NCBI RefSeq assembly: GCF_052324685.1
Contig: NW_027506910.1
Span: 1,029,756-1,093,755 of the forward strand
From: Brachyhypopomus gauderio
Taxonomy: Eukaryota > Chordata > Actinopteri > Gymnotiformes > Hypopomidae
Length of the DNA stretch: 64,000 bases
Direction of reading: 5' to 3'
Shown piece by piece: positions 1-12,710 of this stretch. How positions within the stretch are numbered: the first letter of the stretch is position 1; each line of letters opens with the position of its first letter. The translations under genes were made by a program, and so were the position numbers. The notes beneath the pieces were generated by a model that worked only from the letters and a program-made list of their open reading frames with translations, made no database searches and was not told where the DNA came from.

Positions 1-178
1 CTAATTGACATTATTACAAGATTTCATATTTTTATGTATGTTTCCTTATTATGAAATGCAGTAATGAACATGTCATTATTAGCATCTTCATTAGTATGAT
101 CAGCTACTGAGAACATACTTTGTGATCTAAAATAATGTGTAATATTATTTTATATATAAAATAATGTCCTCTCCACAG

Positions 179-2410
179 ATAACGTGACGCTGCAGCTCAG
201 TTCAGTCCCTCCACGTTACCTGACGACACCCATAGACAGAATCAGACAGGTGAGACACTGGGAATATACCTGTACTCTGGACTATATGTGGAGTGTGTTG
301 TGTAGATCAGAACATCAGAAACTTTGGAGTTGTAAAGGTGTTTCAATCTTTGTAAAAATCCACTCATGAATGTAAAGGAATATGACTTAAATTACGTTAA
401 AACTGAATACAAGGAACAACACGAAAGCTTGGTTGTGTCGTTGTGTTGCGTGGTTGTGTATAGCTATCCATACATTGATGATTTGGTTGATTGTATTGAT
501 GAAATTATGAGTTTGTTCAATAATCTTATCAGTCATTCTTATGGTGACCCAAAGTGTTATTCAAACATTTGAAATGAGCAATCAAAAACGCTCTTCACAC
601 CCAGATTATTTTAACCGATGCCCATAGCTTAGCTTCTCGAGCCATGGTAGTCCGAAGCTTAGCATCGGTTCGATCTCTCAGAATCATAATGACACAGATC
701 AAATTCAAAGTGCATTCTGACAAACAGGATACAGACACATGGCCAACAGGAACTATTTTGTTGATACTAAACATCAGGTAACTATCTTATCTTAACTGTC
801 TTTATCTTAACTATCTCATCTTAACTATCTTTAAGACAGTGAGAGCCAGTTACCCCCCCCCCCCCATGCATTTGAAATGACGTTTTGGTGTGCTAGTACA
901 ACAACGTGCAACCATGCGCTATGAAAACATCATGTCTTCTCACCTCACATACTAGTTTCCTGCTGAACGTTTATACTTAGATGCGCCAAAACCACCAGAA
1001 CTTTGTGTTGATGTTGTGAGCTTGCTGGTAATTTGCTGGTATTTCCTGTTGAAGGTGGGGGATTGATTTGTCTGTGAATCAGTCACATGGATATTTTTAG
1101 TCTTGCACAGCAATTAAGCGCGTTACGTTTGATCACTTTTTCTGGCTTTGTTATTGTGATTGCTGGACAGTACATGACAATAACCTCCTTTACTTGTTTT
1201 ACCAGCCTGTTGAGACTGAAGCAAGTGAGTTCACCTGTCCGGGATCCATCACTCCAGGTACAAAGTTCATAAACATACATTGTTTTATAAAGTCTTCGTT
1301 CAATATACTTTTCCATTATTTGCAAGTGAAGCCAAGATGGTTACACTAGAGTATTTCCAGTCTGCCCCAGCACAGGGGTTTCCCGTCTATTCCCCATCTA
1401 TTCACACCTTTCCCACAAAACCCACCACAAAATGTTCTGCAGCCCACATTAGAATTTAACCATTTAAAAGCTTAACAAAATGGGTTTGTTTAGTGTTTTC
1501 AGTTTTCTCTGTCAGCAAATATGGTGGCCACTACACTTGTAGAAGGACTGGCCGCCAGGTCTTTCTCTGTGAAAGAGCCGATTTCTTAACCATTTATCAA
1601 TGGTGGGTAAAACTCACTGAAGATGACAGATGCTTCTCTGGGATGTTTTAGTAATTAATGTGACTAGCTTGCTAATCCGGCCTCTAGCTTGTTGGTCATG
1701 TGACTGTACTATGCCAGACAAATCAACAAACCTAAATTGACCTAAATTTCTTTTATTTTTGTAATACATTTTTGCAATACCTGTCACATATAAAATTTAT
1801 AAGGTTTATTTTATAATTTATAAAAAGTTTATTGAAGTATCTATGTATACTGGAAGTGTTTTTACTTTGCAAAACAGAAACATTTGTCTAATGGCCCCTT
1901 AGCAGCACCACCTCCGCCCACAGATTGAAAACCACTGAAATGAACACAATATTCCTGCAACATGATAAAAAATTACATGTTAAAATAAACGTGAAGAACC
2001 TCATCCCTTCATTCACTTCTCAACCTCAGACCTCCAGTGCTTGTCCACTTCCTGTGACAAGTGTCTGCGCTCCACGCCACCCCCGAAGATCAGCGACCTC
2101 CTGGACGACGAGGACCTCCTCTCCTCCCTGCGGCTGAAGCTCGACACCACCTACTGCACCGTGAAGAACTGGAAGAACTTCGCCAGCCGCTGGGGCATGA
2201 CCTACGACGAGCTGATGCTGCTGGAGCAGCGGACGCGTGGCTCCGCCCTCCACAGCCCCACGCAGGAGTTCCTCTTCCGCTACAGTCAGAAGTCGGTCAG
2301 GGAGCTCGCCGACCTCTGCAAGCAGTACCGGCGCATGGACGTCCTGAAGCTTCTGCAGCAGTGGGTGGAGAACGACTGGCCCGCCGCGCTGGAGAAAGTC
2401 GCACTCGTGA

Positions 2411-2459
<49 letters not shown>

Positions 2460-2640
2460 GGACGGAGGCGCCGCCCGGAGGGGGAGATATAGAGTGGGAG
2501 GAGACGCTCCGAGCTGGGACGTGACGTGTGACGGAGCGGCAGAACGCTCCCATGTGGACACACTCCTGGGACGTGGGCTGATGGGACTTGTGCACGCAGA
2601 ATTCTGCAGCCGTGTCCACACGGGGCTGGTGGAACGCTGA
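179..2640 (+). CDS. edaradd: Ectodysplasin-A receptor-associated adaptor (EDARADD), 3' exons
   Basis: Cytoplasmic adaptor that links the ectodysplasin receptor EDAR, through death-domain contacts, to TRAF/NF-kB signalling in skin appendage (scale, tooth, fin-ray) development. Three exons are seen: 179-249 (ends in a GTGAGA donor), 1206-1257 (ttaccag acceptor, GTACAA donor) and 2030 onward. Their phases (2 bases needed, 0, then 1+2) join cleanly into one frame. The last exon reads a Cys-rich STSCDKCLRS motif, then KISDLLDDEDLLSSLRLKLD, VKNWKNFASRWGMTYDELMLLEQR and VRELADLC, ending near WVENDWP. These match the EDARADD death domain well. The first exons are missing upstream. The end is uncertain: the frame runs through a poly-G tract to a stop at 2640, but a GTGAGA donor-like sequence sits at 2407, just before the tract. 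The death-domain exon is certain; the two small upstream exons rest on splice signals, phase and weak similarity. Confidence 0.88.
2413..2458 (+). repeat. 46-base poly-G homopolymer
   Basis: An uninterrupted run of G begins six bases after a GTGAGA donor-like motif at the end of the EDARADD death-domain exon. If exonic it encodes polyglycine and any length change alters the C-terminal frame. Its exact length is unlikely to be reliable in an assembly. Confidence 0.95.
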
Positions 2641-2899
2641 ACTGGCGGAACGTAAAGACGCCAGTGGTGTGAACTTGTCTAATGCAAAACAGACTCAAAC
2701 CTACTGGAGCTGTCTAGCCCAACGAGCTGGCAGTGAGTGGCTTTCGTGGCATTGACTGACGTGATGACTGCTGTATAGTAAAATAGCTGTATGCTTTAAA
2801 TAAGGGGGAAATCCACAGAGATTCATTTATGCTGACTTGCTTTACAGCTGAGCTGTGTGTCCACAGTCCCAGCCTGTCAGATATGCTACTGGCCTGTTT

Positions 2900-2902
<3 letters not shown>

Positions 2903-2980
<78 letters not shown>

Positions 2981-3008
2981 TATAGTAAAACAGTATATAT
3001 ATATAATA

Positions 3009-3070
<62 letters not shown>
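2903..3070. repeat. (TA)n microsatellite, interrupted
   Basis: Two long TA runs are separated by a short segment that includes TATAGTAAAACAGTATATAT. Related 'tttactatatata' sequence at the left edge makes the block self-complementary. Confidence 0.95.
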
Positions 3071-3073
<3 letters not shown>

Positions 3074-4779
3074 TCAGCTTACTCTGTATTCATTAGTGAT
3101 ATAAGTGAGTCTTATGAATACATTAATCATATAATGACTTACATCATACCACTGACTTAAGAATTCAGTAGTGTTACTAGGAGTGCAACTGACTGTGTCA
3201 TGTGTGACAGCCTCTTAAGTATAAATCACTCTGTGTATCTCACATGAGATTTGCTGAAATTATACACCCGCATACAAGCGTTTGCTTGTAAACTTCTTTT
3301 GATTCTAAAACTTTTAAAGAATCTAAAATATTCTAAAATCCATCTGATTTTGAGCCTGAGTAGCTGATCCGTGTTGGGTAAATTCCTAATAAATGTGTTA
3401 AGGTTAACTACAGTTCATGCAGGTACAGGGTGTTTGGATGGTAACCTACTACTTAACCCTTCAACAGGAAAGTCCTTCACAAGCTGAGATTATTTTCCGT
3501 TTAGAAACGTCACACAAAATCCATGACACATGTGCTATTTTAATCTTAACCAATGCCAAATGTTTTTCGTGATATCTGGTATAACGTATATGTTTTCAAT
3601 GTTATTTTTGATTTCTTTACAATTCAGGAAGTGAGAAGGCATTACTGAACCTCAAATCCTATCAGTGACTTTTTAAACAAATGTTATAGCTATTGTTTGA
3701 GCAATATCATGATTATTATGTTTAGTCAAAGTTTTAAATAGTGAAGGCCAAACTTAGTCCAGACAGGAAAAACACAACTAACCTGGTATGAATTATGAAT
3801 TAATTAGCCAAGTAATTTAAAGGGCTTTGAAGAGAGAGCTCTGTGAACTACGTGTAATTGTATATAATGTTTTACTGATGGCATGATGGCCGAACAGGTT
3901 GCATTGAGGCGACAGTTTAAGCACTTAAATGGTTTATGAACATCTGTAGGTCTTTCTGCGCTCTAAATGACTGGGGATTCTTTAATGTAAATTCTGTCTT
4001 CTAGATGTTATGGTTCCCCTGAAAGCTGATTTGTGAGGTGTGAATTGCACTTGGAACAACTTGTTTTCCCTTAAACACTCTTTAAAGAAGACGCACTGAA
4101 CTGATGATGGAAAGAACATTTGCTTTAGCTGGGGATGTCCACTAGGTATCCCCAAAGTGATGCGGTTTCTTAACTCGTTTTGAAATGTCATTGATCTTTA
4201 TTGATATGTAGTAAGGTTGAAACAATTTACTGTAGGGAGAGAGAGAGTGAGAGTGTGTATGTGTATGTGTGTGCGTGTGCGTGTGCGTGTGGAGGGTAGC
4301 TATGACTGTGTGTTTTCTAGTCTGATAAATAAATAATTGAATGATATTAGGCCTCGAGTTTGAGTTATCATTTAAAATCAAAGCTCATTGGGCTTTATGA
4401 AAATTAAGAAGAGAACAGTGTGATTGTATGGTCACATCTGGTAAGTAAACCATGTTTTCTTTATATGCTCTCGTTTTTTTTTAGATGTAGTTGTTGTCAT
4501 TTGTAAACTGTTGTTGCCACAGTCTCACAGGTCCCCGCTCACTGTACCGTTCACAATCTCCCGAGAACCGACAACTGACTCTTCCTATATAAAGCCCTCA
4601 GGTGCATGCCCTTAGTGGGATGCGTTTCTCATCTGCTGAGCCGTCCACCCTTGCTTAGCTACATCTCAGCGCTTCAAGTCTGTCCTGCCAGCTGTGTATA
4701 CAACATATGATTATATCTCTGGCTTTTAGGTAGCTCACTGCTGTTCTTGCCTGTCTCCTGTTTTGTAAAGAGACCCCAT

Positions 4780-4876
4780 TGCTATGTTCGAAATGGCCTA
4801 GTACATACTGTATACTGCACATTGCACTTAGTATATACTGGATAGAAGTATGTAGTAGGCTGTTTGGAACAGAGCC
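4780..4876. mobile_element. Short MITE relic, same family as 36251-36567
   Basis: Begins 'tgttcgaaatggcctagta' and ends 'gtagtaggctgtttggaaca', giving imperfect terminal inverted repeats. The termini and internal 'gtatactg/agtata' motifs match the longer element at 36251-36567. Confidence 0.6.
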
Positions 4877-5226
4877 CGTATCTGCCCTCATGTCTCCGCC
4901 CACAGATGTCCTGTCAGCTTCAGCTCAAAGGACCACCCATTACCCATGTGTCAAATCATGTGCCCATGGGACAATCACGTTAGGAATGGAATAAATGGCA
5001 CAGGATTAAACTGCTGCATTAAAAATTACATTTATTGGAAAAAAAATACATGTTGCAGTGTTTTTCGTAAACCAATTTTAGGCAGCTATAGAACATCTAA
5101 ACAGTTTATATATATTTATATATATCAGGCTTCAGTAGTGTGACAACTGATTAGACATCACATTTTCTCCATTAGTAACAATTCTCATGCCTATACATAA
5201 AAAAATAACTTGAGGAATATATAAGA

Positions 5227-5227
<1 letters not shown>

Positions 5228-5266
<39 letters not shown>
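5228..5266. repeat. (TA)n microsatellite
   Basis: Pure TA run in the intergenic region 3' of the AHNAK-like gene. Confidence 0.9.
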
Positions 5267-5270
<4 letters not shown>

Positions 5271-5630
5271 TGTGGATTTTCAGAAAAGGGCTTATATTTA
5301 GAGTGAAAGTCAGTAATGTTCCTTCACCTTGTTAATTTTGTAGAAACACTGAGATTGCCATTACCTTAATGTAAGTATAATATCTTAATGGACCATTTCA
5401 CAGTCATGTATTTACATGTTGCATATTGATGTCCCATTATCTTAAACTCTTCCAACATAACTACAAACATTTGGACTTTTGTTTTTTAAAACATATTATG
5501 GATTAAACACTGTATAGCAAAACGTGAATAGACGTTTATCTTCCATAAATGAGTAAGCCTTAAATTCAGTGTCACATATCTACTATCTATTATATATAGC
5601 AACGAAATATCTGCCTCCTGTCAAAAATTC

Positions 5631-5636
5631 TTTATT
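5631..5636 (-). terminator. Candidate poly(A) signal AATAAA of the AHNAK-like gene
   Basis: AATAAA on the minus strand, about 70 bases after the stop codon at 5706. It is the nearest canonical hexamer; usage is not shown. Confidence 0.5.
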
Positions 5637-5705
5637 GTAGGTCTATTCTTGATCTCTTTTGCAGACAGAATGGTTTGCCTAACTTGATACTAATGTTCAT
5701 TCGAT

Positions 5706-8700
5706 CTAGTGCAAACAAAGCATGTTGTTGAGACTCTGAGAAATTTTATTTTCCTGACTATCTGAACCTATTGGGAGCAGTGAACCTGTTGAAAAGTCTA
5801 TGTCAGTATCAGGACTTGTCCTGAAACCTCCTGAAACATCAAGGTTTTCTGCTGGCTCCGTCTCGTTCGCAGAGGGCGCAGTGAGATCACTCAGGGACCG
5901 TGCTGTGAACATTCTTAGCCTTTCTTTGATGTCAATTGTTTGGGCCTGTCCCTTTCTGTCAACAGGAGATCCAGATGATCCAGGTGATGTTCTCAGCTCC
6001 ATCTTAGGGCCCATGCTCTCCCTCAGAGCTTCTGTGGGGTCGCTGTTCAGGTCACCAATCCCACATATTTCCTGTAACATGCCTTCAATGTTATGACTAG
6101 GTAGCTTGTGCGTCTTGAACATTGGTACATTTTTTGGAAGTGTTACATTTGCATCAGCACTGGGCTCTTCAACATCAAGTGTTGGTCCATCAGGTAAGTC
6201 TTCAATGGTTCCCTTTGCGCCATGATTTGATTTTCTGAATGGCCATTTAAACTTACTCTTCGGAGCATCCGCACTGATGTCTGGAGAGCCAACATTAGCC
6301 TCAGCGTTGGGTAAACTCAGGCCCACGTCAGCTGTCTCAACTATGGGGGCGGACATGTTTAAGTCTGGTCCTTCAGCGTTAACAGCAACAGCAGCATCGG
6401 GAGATCTCACTTTTGGACCAGACAGTCTGTACTTTTTCAATGTTGGAAATTTAAACTTTCCTTTAGGCGCATCTACATCAACAGTTGGAGACTTCCAATC
6501 GACCTCAGGGGTTTTGAGATCTGCAGTAGGCAGGTTTAACTTGGCATTCAGAGGATCTGCCTCAACTCTTGGGGCTGAGAGACTGAAGTCTGGATTTTCA
6601 ACATCTGCATTTACATCAACGTCTGGTGTCTTTACTTTTGGAGACTTTTTGAGAGTGAGAACTTTAAATTTTCCAGAGGGAGCCTCTATTTCAGGAGTCT
6701 TGACGTCAACATCAGGGACATTAACTTCAGCTTTGGGTAATTTCATGTTGACATCAGGTGCACTGACATCAGCCTTTGGTAGACTGAGGTCAAGATGTGG
6801 TGTGTTCATTTCTCCTCCAATCCTGGGTAATGGCACTTCTGCGTCTGCTTTGGCGTCCAGTTTTGGCTCTTTCACCTTGCCAATGAGTTTAGGCATTTTA
6901 AAGTGTGGCTTCTTTAACTTTCCAGATGGAGCATCAATGTCAGCATCTGGGACATTTAGATCTACATCTGGACCCTCAATGTTTCCTTTCGGCAAGCTCA
7001 AATCTACTTTTGGGGCAGAAAGATTGAGACCTGGACTTCTAGCATTGATGTTAGCATGTGGAACGTTCAATTTGGCCTCGGGCAAATCTAAATCTACAGC
7101 CGGAGCAGCCATGTAGGCATCAGTCCTGGGCACAGAGAGATTCATGTCAGGTGCTTTTAGGTTCAGATCAGGCTCTTTCACTTCCATATTAGGTAAATTC
7201 ATGTCTACCGTTGGTGCCCTTAGGTCTGCATCAGCATTAACTTTAGGGGGTTTGCCAAATTTTGGCATTTTAAAGTGTGGTGCCTTTAATTTTCCAGATG
7301 GTGCATCAACATCGGGGGCTTTTAAATCTACATCAGGGCCTTTGATATTTGCTTGTGGTAAGTTCAGGTCTGCGTTTGGGGCAGAAACGTTGAGGTCTGG
7401 TGTTTCTGCATTGAGGTTGAGATGTGGAGCATTCAAGTCAGCTTTGAGCACGGAGACGTTCAGGTCAGGTGCTTCTACGTCTAAATCAGGCCCTTTGAGA
7501 TCCCCTTTGGGTAAGTTCACGTCTACATCTGGTGTTTGTAGATTTGTGTCAACTTTGGGTGTTTTTACTTTTGGTCCAGTGTGGCCAAATTTGGGTAACT
7601 TTATATGAGGCATCTTTACTTTCCCAGATGGGGCATCAACCTTTGGTGTTTTCAGGTTTACATCTGGTGTCTTAATGTCAGAATTGGGGAGGTCTGCACT
7701 GAACGTGGGTGCACTGACATCTCCTTTAATTCCAGGTGCTGCAAGGTCTAACTGAGGGAATTGGAGATTGGGTGATCTGACATCGAGGTTTGGCCCATCA
7801 ATCTCAGCTTTGGGCATGTTCACATTTACTCCAGGAGATGAGAGATCCAGATCTGGTGTGTTTATGTCTGCGTCTAAATTTGGACCCTCCACCTTTGGTT
7901 TATGTAGGCCGAACCTTGGCAGCTTGAGAGTGGGGAACTTGTGTTTCCCAGACGGTGCGTCAACATGTACTTTGGGTGCTTTGAGATCAATGTCTGGAGT
8001 TTCTATGTCTGCTTTGGGTAAAGACAGATCTCCATCTGGGGCATGGATATCTCCTTTAAATTCCGGGGCAGAGAGACTTAGGTCAGGTTTGGATACGCTG
8101 GGATCCAAGTCGACATTTGGTCCCTTGACTTTTGCTCCAAATGCAGGCTTCTTAAAATTGGGCCACTTCATTTTGCCAGAGGGAGCTTCGACGTCAAGGT
8201 CTTTTGTTGTTATATCTACCCCTGGAGTCTTCATATTTGCTGCTGGTACATCTACATCAACGTTTGGTGCTCTTATGTCTGCATTTACTTTGGGGGCGGA
8301 CACACTGAGATCTGGAGTCTTCAAATCTGGATTAATATCCACTGATGGTCCTTTCAGTTTTCCTTTTGGTTTCTTAATTTTGGGCATTTTGATTTTACCT
8401 GAGGGACCACTGACATCAACATTTGGTGAGTCAATCTCAGGACTTCTGAGATCCGCATTGGGTAAATTCACATTGACGTGTGGGGTCTTGACATCGGCTC
8501 CGAGTTCTGGTACAGAGAGGTCTGCTTCTGGTGTCTTCACTTTAGGCTTTGTGTGACGCCAGTTGGGCTTAGACCATTTCAATTTCCCTGAGGGGGCCTC
8601 AATGTCAGGAGCAGCTGCCTTTAGATTTGGGCCTTGGAGTGTTGCGTCTACATCTGGTGCTTTGAGGTCTCCATCGAATTTTGGAACTGACAGGCGGAAA

Positions 8701-11589
8701 TCTTTGGATTCTAGGTCTGATTTTACTTCAGGAATAGTTGCTTTCACTCCCCCATCTACTTTAGTTTTTTTATTGAAGGTTGGCATTATAAACTTGGGAG
8801 CCTTATAATTCACTTCTGGCTTATCAAACTCACCAGAGACATTTGGAGATTTAATTGTTGGAGAAGAGACACTGACATCAGGGGCACTGATGGTGCCATC
8901 TAGATTAGCACCCTTCATCTGAGGCCCAGACATGCCAACTATTGGCATTGTGAACTTGCCACTCTCCCCCACAGTCAGATCAGGTGATCTAAACTCTGGT
9001 GTAGAGGTTTTTAGTCCAACCTGTGGCATTTCTCCATTGACTGAAGGAGCAGTGAGGTCACCCTTGATGCTTGGGAAATTAAAGTTTCCATTTGGCCCAT
9101 GGACTTCAGCTGATGGTGCTTGAAGCTTTGGGGCTCCAGCTTTCAAAAGTAGGTCAGCAGGCCCCTAAGAGGAACAAAAACAAAGAGAAGTAAATGGATT
9201 GTCAGTACAAAGTTAAATTTGTGATTTTGCTCCCACCAAACTCTCAAATAAATAAAGGGAATACTAATCACAACCTAGATCTCAATGAATAAAATATTCC
9301 AATTGAAAATCTTTATTTATTACTTAGTGTAATGTAATGCATTGAGAACAAAATAACAACAAATTTCAATGTAAATCAAAATTATTATCCCATGGAGGTC
9401 TGTATTTGGAATCAAACTCAAAATAAAAGTGGAAAATCAAATGACAGGCTGATCCAACTTCAGTGGAGATTCCTCAAGACAAGTTAAAATGAGGCTCAGT
9501 AGTGTGTGTGGCCTCCACGTGTCTGTATGACCTCCCTAGAACACCTGGGCATGCTCCTGACATGCGACAGATGTTCTCCTGAGGAATCTCCTCCCAGACC
9601 TGAATTAAAGCGTCAGTCAACTCCTGGACAGTCTGTGGTACAACGTGGTGTTGGTGGATGGAACAAGACATGATGTTCAAGTGTGCTCGATTCAATTCAG
9701 TTCTGAGGAACGGTCAGGCCAGTCCATAACATCAATGCATCAAACATCAATCCTTCATCATGCATGAACTGCTGACACACTTCAGCCTCATGAGGCCTAG
9801 CATTGTCATGCATCAGAAGGAACCCAGGGCCCACTGCACCAGCATATTGTCTCATAATTGGTCTCAGGATCTCATCCCGGGACCTAGTGGCAGTCAGCGT
9901 ACCTCTGGCTAGCACATGGAGGTCTGTCCTGGAGGATGTTGCAGGCAGCAGAATGTTCTTCAGAGCGTTCTGTCACGGCCATCACATGTGCTCAGTGTGA
10001 ACCTGCTCTCATCCGTGAAGAGCACAGGGCACCATTGGCGAATATGCCAATCTTGGTGTTCTCTGGCAAATGCTAATCACCCTGCCCGGTATTGGGCTGT
10101 AAGCACAAGCTCCACTTGTGAATGTTGGGCCCTCATACCACCCTCATGGAGTCTGTTTCTGACAGTTTGAGCAGAAACATGGATATTATTGGCCTGCTGG
10201 AAGTCATTTTGCAGGGCTCTGGCACTGCTCCTCCTGTTCCTCCTTGCGCAAAGGAGGAGGTAGTGGTCCTGCTGCTGGGTTGTTGCCCTCCTACGGCCCC
10301 CTCCATGTCTCCTGGTATCTGCTCCATGCTCTGGACATTGCTGACAGACACAGAAAACCTTCTTGCCACGACTCTCATTGATGTTCCATCCTGGATGAGC
10401 TGCACTACCTGATCAACTTCTGTGGGTTGTAGACACCGCATCATGCTACCTCTATGGTGAGAGAACTGACAAAATGCCAAAGTGACCCAAACATCAGCCA
10501 GAAAGGATGAGAACAGAGAAAAGGTCTGTGCTCACCACCTGCAGAACCTCCTTTATAGGGCGTGTCTTACTAATTGCCTCTCATTTCTACCTGTTGTCTG
10601 TTCCATTTGCACAACAGCAGGTGAATTTGATTCACAATCATTGTTGCTTCCTAACTGAACAGGTTGGTTTCACAGAAGTGTGGTTGAGTTGGAGTTACAT
10701 TGTGTTGTTTAAGTGTTCCCATTATTTTTTTGAGCAGAGTGCCTATCAGGTATTAGCATAAGCACACAAGTTACAAGTTCATCTGCCATGTGTCTATGTT
10801 TTGGTTTCTCATGTGTTTTCCCTCGACACGCCCATGTCGTCTGTAACCCCGCCCCCTCATCAGTGTACTGAGGTGTTTAGCGGTTAGTCTTTAAGAACTG
10901 AGTGTTTGGTCATGTTGTCACTGGTCTTTGTAATCTTACATGTTATTGTTGCTTAAAAGCCTTTGTGACAATCCCTCGTGTTTCGCGGTCTCCAGTGTAA
11001 TAGGGTCAGTGCTTGTTTATATTGACATTATGTCTGTTTGTGTTGGATATGTTTTGTGTTTGGACTTCCTATCGCATTTGACCACTGCCTCTCTTTATGA
11101 CCCTGATTATGGAATGATTATGGAATGCCGTTTAATAAATCTCGCTCTTCTCTGCATTTGTGTCTGCCCTATCGCTCCCTGACGGCCTCAGTGTCACATT
11201 TAGTAGTTGCTCACCAATTTGGCATTCAAGTCTGCTTTGGTCTTCAGTTCCAAGTTCTTATCATAAGGCTTAATGATGTTGAGTAATTTCTCCACGTCAT
11301 CTTTTCCAAGGTGATCCAAATGAATTGTGGCAGCAACGATGCGATCATCTGGAGGACTCAAAAGAACGCTCGGTAAGGTCACGGCAGTATTGTGTAAATA
11401 TGCACATGATATTTTTATTTGTGTTTATGATCGGTTTATACATTCTATTGTTTAATTGCTCAGAGTGAACTTTGTTTTTGACATGCTTATATATATCGCA
11501 GGATTGATTTGAACATCTGTCATACCGCCTTCGTCCAGCCTCAACAAGCCCCCGCTGTCGGGGACGTTCACACCGGCAATAGCCCCGTT
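5706..11589 (-). CDS. ahnak-like: AHNAK/periaxin-type giant scaffold protein (partial 5')
   Basis: Membrane-associated scaffold family (AHNAK, AHNAK2, periaxin). Three exons on the minus strand: 11589-11526, 11348-11215 and 9164-5706. All junctions are GT-AG with matching phases. The first two encode the second half of a PDZ-like domain ([18 protein letters not shown], then [19 protein letters not shown]), resembling the DQIV-ATIYFDNL / LLNT motifs of the AHNAK N-terminus. The last exon gives 1,152 codons of degenerate repeats with signatures such as [18 protein letters not shown] and PDVDLKAP, the hallmark AHNAK repeat, then a non-repetitive Ser/Asp-rich tail to the stop at 5706. At about 1,150 repeat-exon residues it is far shorter than mammalian AHNAK (over 5,000), more like a short paralogue or periaxin. 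The 5' coding exons were not identified. A Tc1 element lies in the 9165-11214 intron. The orthology (ahnak versus a paralogue) is unresolved. Confidence 0.88.
9240..10740 (-). mobile_element. Tc1/mariner element in AHNAK-like intron
   Basis: Imperfect terminal inverted repeats: left 'ctcaaataaataaagggaa' and, on the opposite strand from the right, 'gctcaaaaaaataatggga'. Between them lies a decayed Tc1-type transposase on the minus strand. The element sits inside the intron between the PDZ exon and the repeat exon. Confidence 0.8.
9474..10480 (-). pseudogene. Decayed Tc1-like transposase
   Basis: Read on the minus strand, the N-terminal helix-turn-helix region ([20 protein letters not shown]) is followed, after frameshifts, by a DDE-domain stretch with [10 protein letters not shown] (second catalytic Asp region) and a C-terminal stretch [20 protein letters not shown]. 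The pieces lie in different frames with stops, so the gene is inactive. It would have cut and pasted the enclosing element. Confidence 0.88.
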
Positions 11590-12113
11590 CTGGAAAAGGT
11601 AACAAAAAAAATAGTTAAAAAAATAGTTCCATCACCACAAGTATGATGCCACCGAATTATCTACAAGAGAACAGACAGTACATTTTCCAGGAGACTCTGC
11701 TTACCATTATGTATCTATTGTGATTACAGCTGCATATCACATAGGACAGGCCTTAAATGATCTGTCAAAATAAAACAGGAAACCTCTCAATTAGGTTTGA
11801 TTCAAAGTTCAATGCAGTGCAAGAATGTCACTTGGGTGCAGTTGTAGCTGTTCAACATCTCGTTATCATAAAGGGTGTAATGAACTTTCTCCTCATTGAG
11901 CACCTAGTAAAAGCACTGATTATTCAGAAGGGATCCTGACTCAGTCACCCTGAGCCAAGAGCCGTGGTTGAGTGGCTGAATTCAGAACATGTTGTGGTGT
12001 GTCTCCTTTTAACCTGTCGCCAAGTGTCTTCTGAGTGGACTGAATCATTCATGCTGCATGACGAATTGAAAAGATGCCAATATTAAACGCTTGGGAGGGT
12101 GCATGTGCATGTG

Positions 12114-12127
12114 CAAGAGAGAGAGAG

Positions 12128-12160
<33 letters not shown>
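12114..12160. repeat. (GA)n microsatellite
   Basis: GA-rich tract with one 'caca' interruption. Confidence 0.9.
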
Positions 12161-12162
<2 letters not shown>

Positions 12163-12662
12163 AGCCTCAGATATTGTTGATTCCACCTACTGATCTAAAT
12201 GTCAGTCATGCTAGCAGGAAAAAGAAAAAAATGTCACTGCGTACAAACATGCTGCTCTGATGACGTGGTTTTCCCCTTTCCCTAAACGACCACGGAAGTG
12301 TGGTGCGTTGCGTCATCTATGTCTGTGGTCGGCACAAGAAACCATCACCCAGTACAGTGTCTAAGAAGCCACGGGGTCTCCCGCTGCAGAATCATTACTA
12401 GCATGCACAATCTCTCTGGACAGTGTGATGAGCACATTCTAACCATTTAAGTTAAGCCGGTTTTAGATATGTGAAATGACAGCAGATCTTTTCTTCAAAT
12501 TGTGTTAACCAACAAGACCTTCCAGGTGACAGTATTTATACACACAGTTATATTTACATATTGTCAAAATGTAGTACACAAGGTTTCCAGATTTCCACAG
12601 AATTCAGAGGTGTGCGTGTATGACTTTTACCTAAATTAGGCTTTTTCACTTATGACCCAGAG

Positions 12663-12710
12663 AGATTTAGCTTGGGCATTTTAAAGTGTGGCTTCTTAAC
12701 CTTTCCAGAG
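12663..12710 (-). pseudogene. Orphan AHNAK-repeat fragment
   Basis: On the minus strand this reads [15 protein letters not shown], matching the repeat core [14 protein letters not shown] encoded at 6933-6885 of the AHNAK-like gene. More than 20 consecutive bases are identical to that repeat. The flanks have stops and no repeat context. It is about 1.1 kb upstream of the first PDZ exon on the same strand. Best read as a relic of a duplicated repeat exon. Confidence 0.7.

Larger units (their letters stand above)
2641..5705. other. Intergenic region between convergent EDARADD and AHNAK-like genes
   Basis: AT-rich spacer with no convincing gene. It holds long TA tracts (2903-3070 and 5228-5266), a short GT tract near 4250-4292 and a MITE relic at 4780-4876. 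Short open frames here are repeat translations. EDARADD 3' untranslated sequence should lie at its left end. Confidence 0.7.

Noticed and set aside
6277..9123. Long plus-strand open frames opposite the AHNAK-like exon
   Set aside because: Antisense shadows of the repeat-coding exon.
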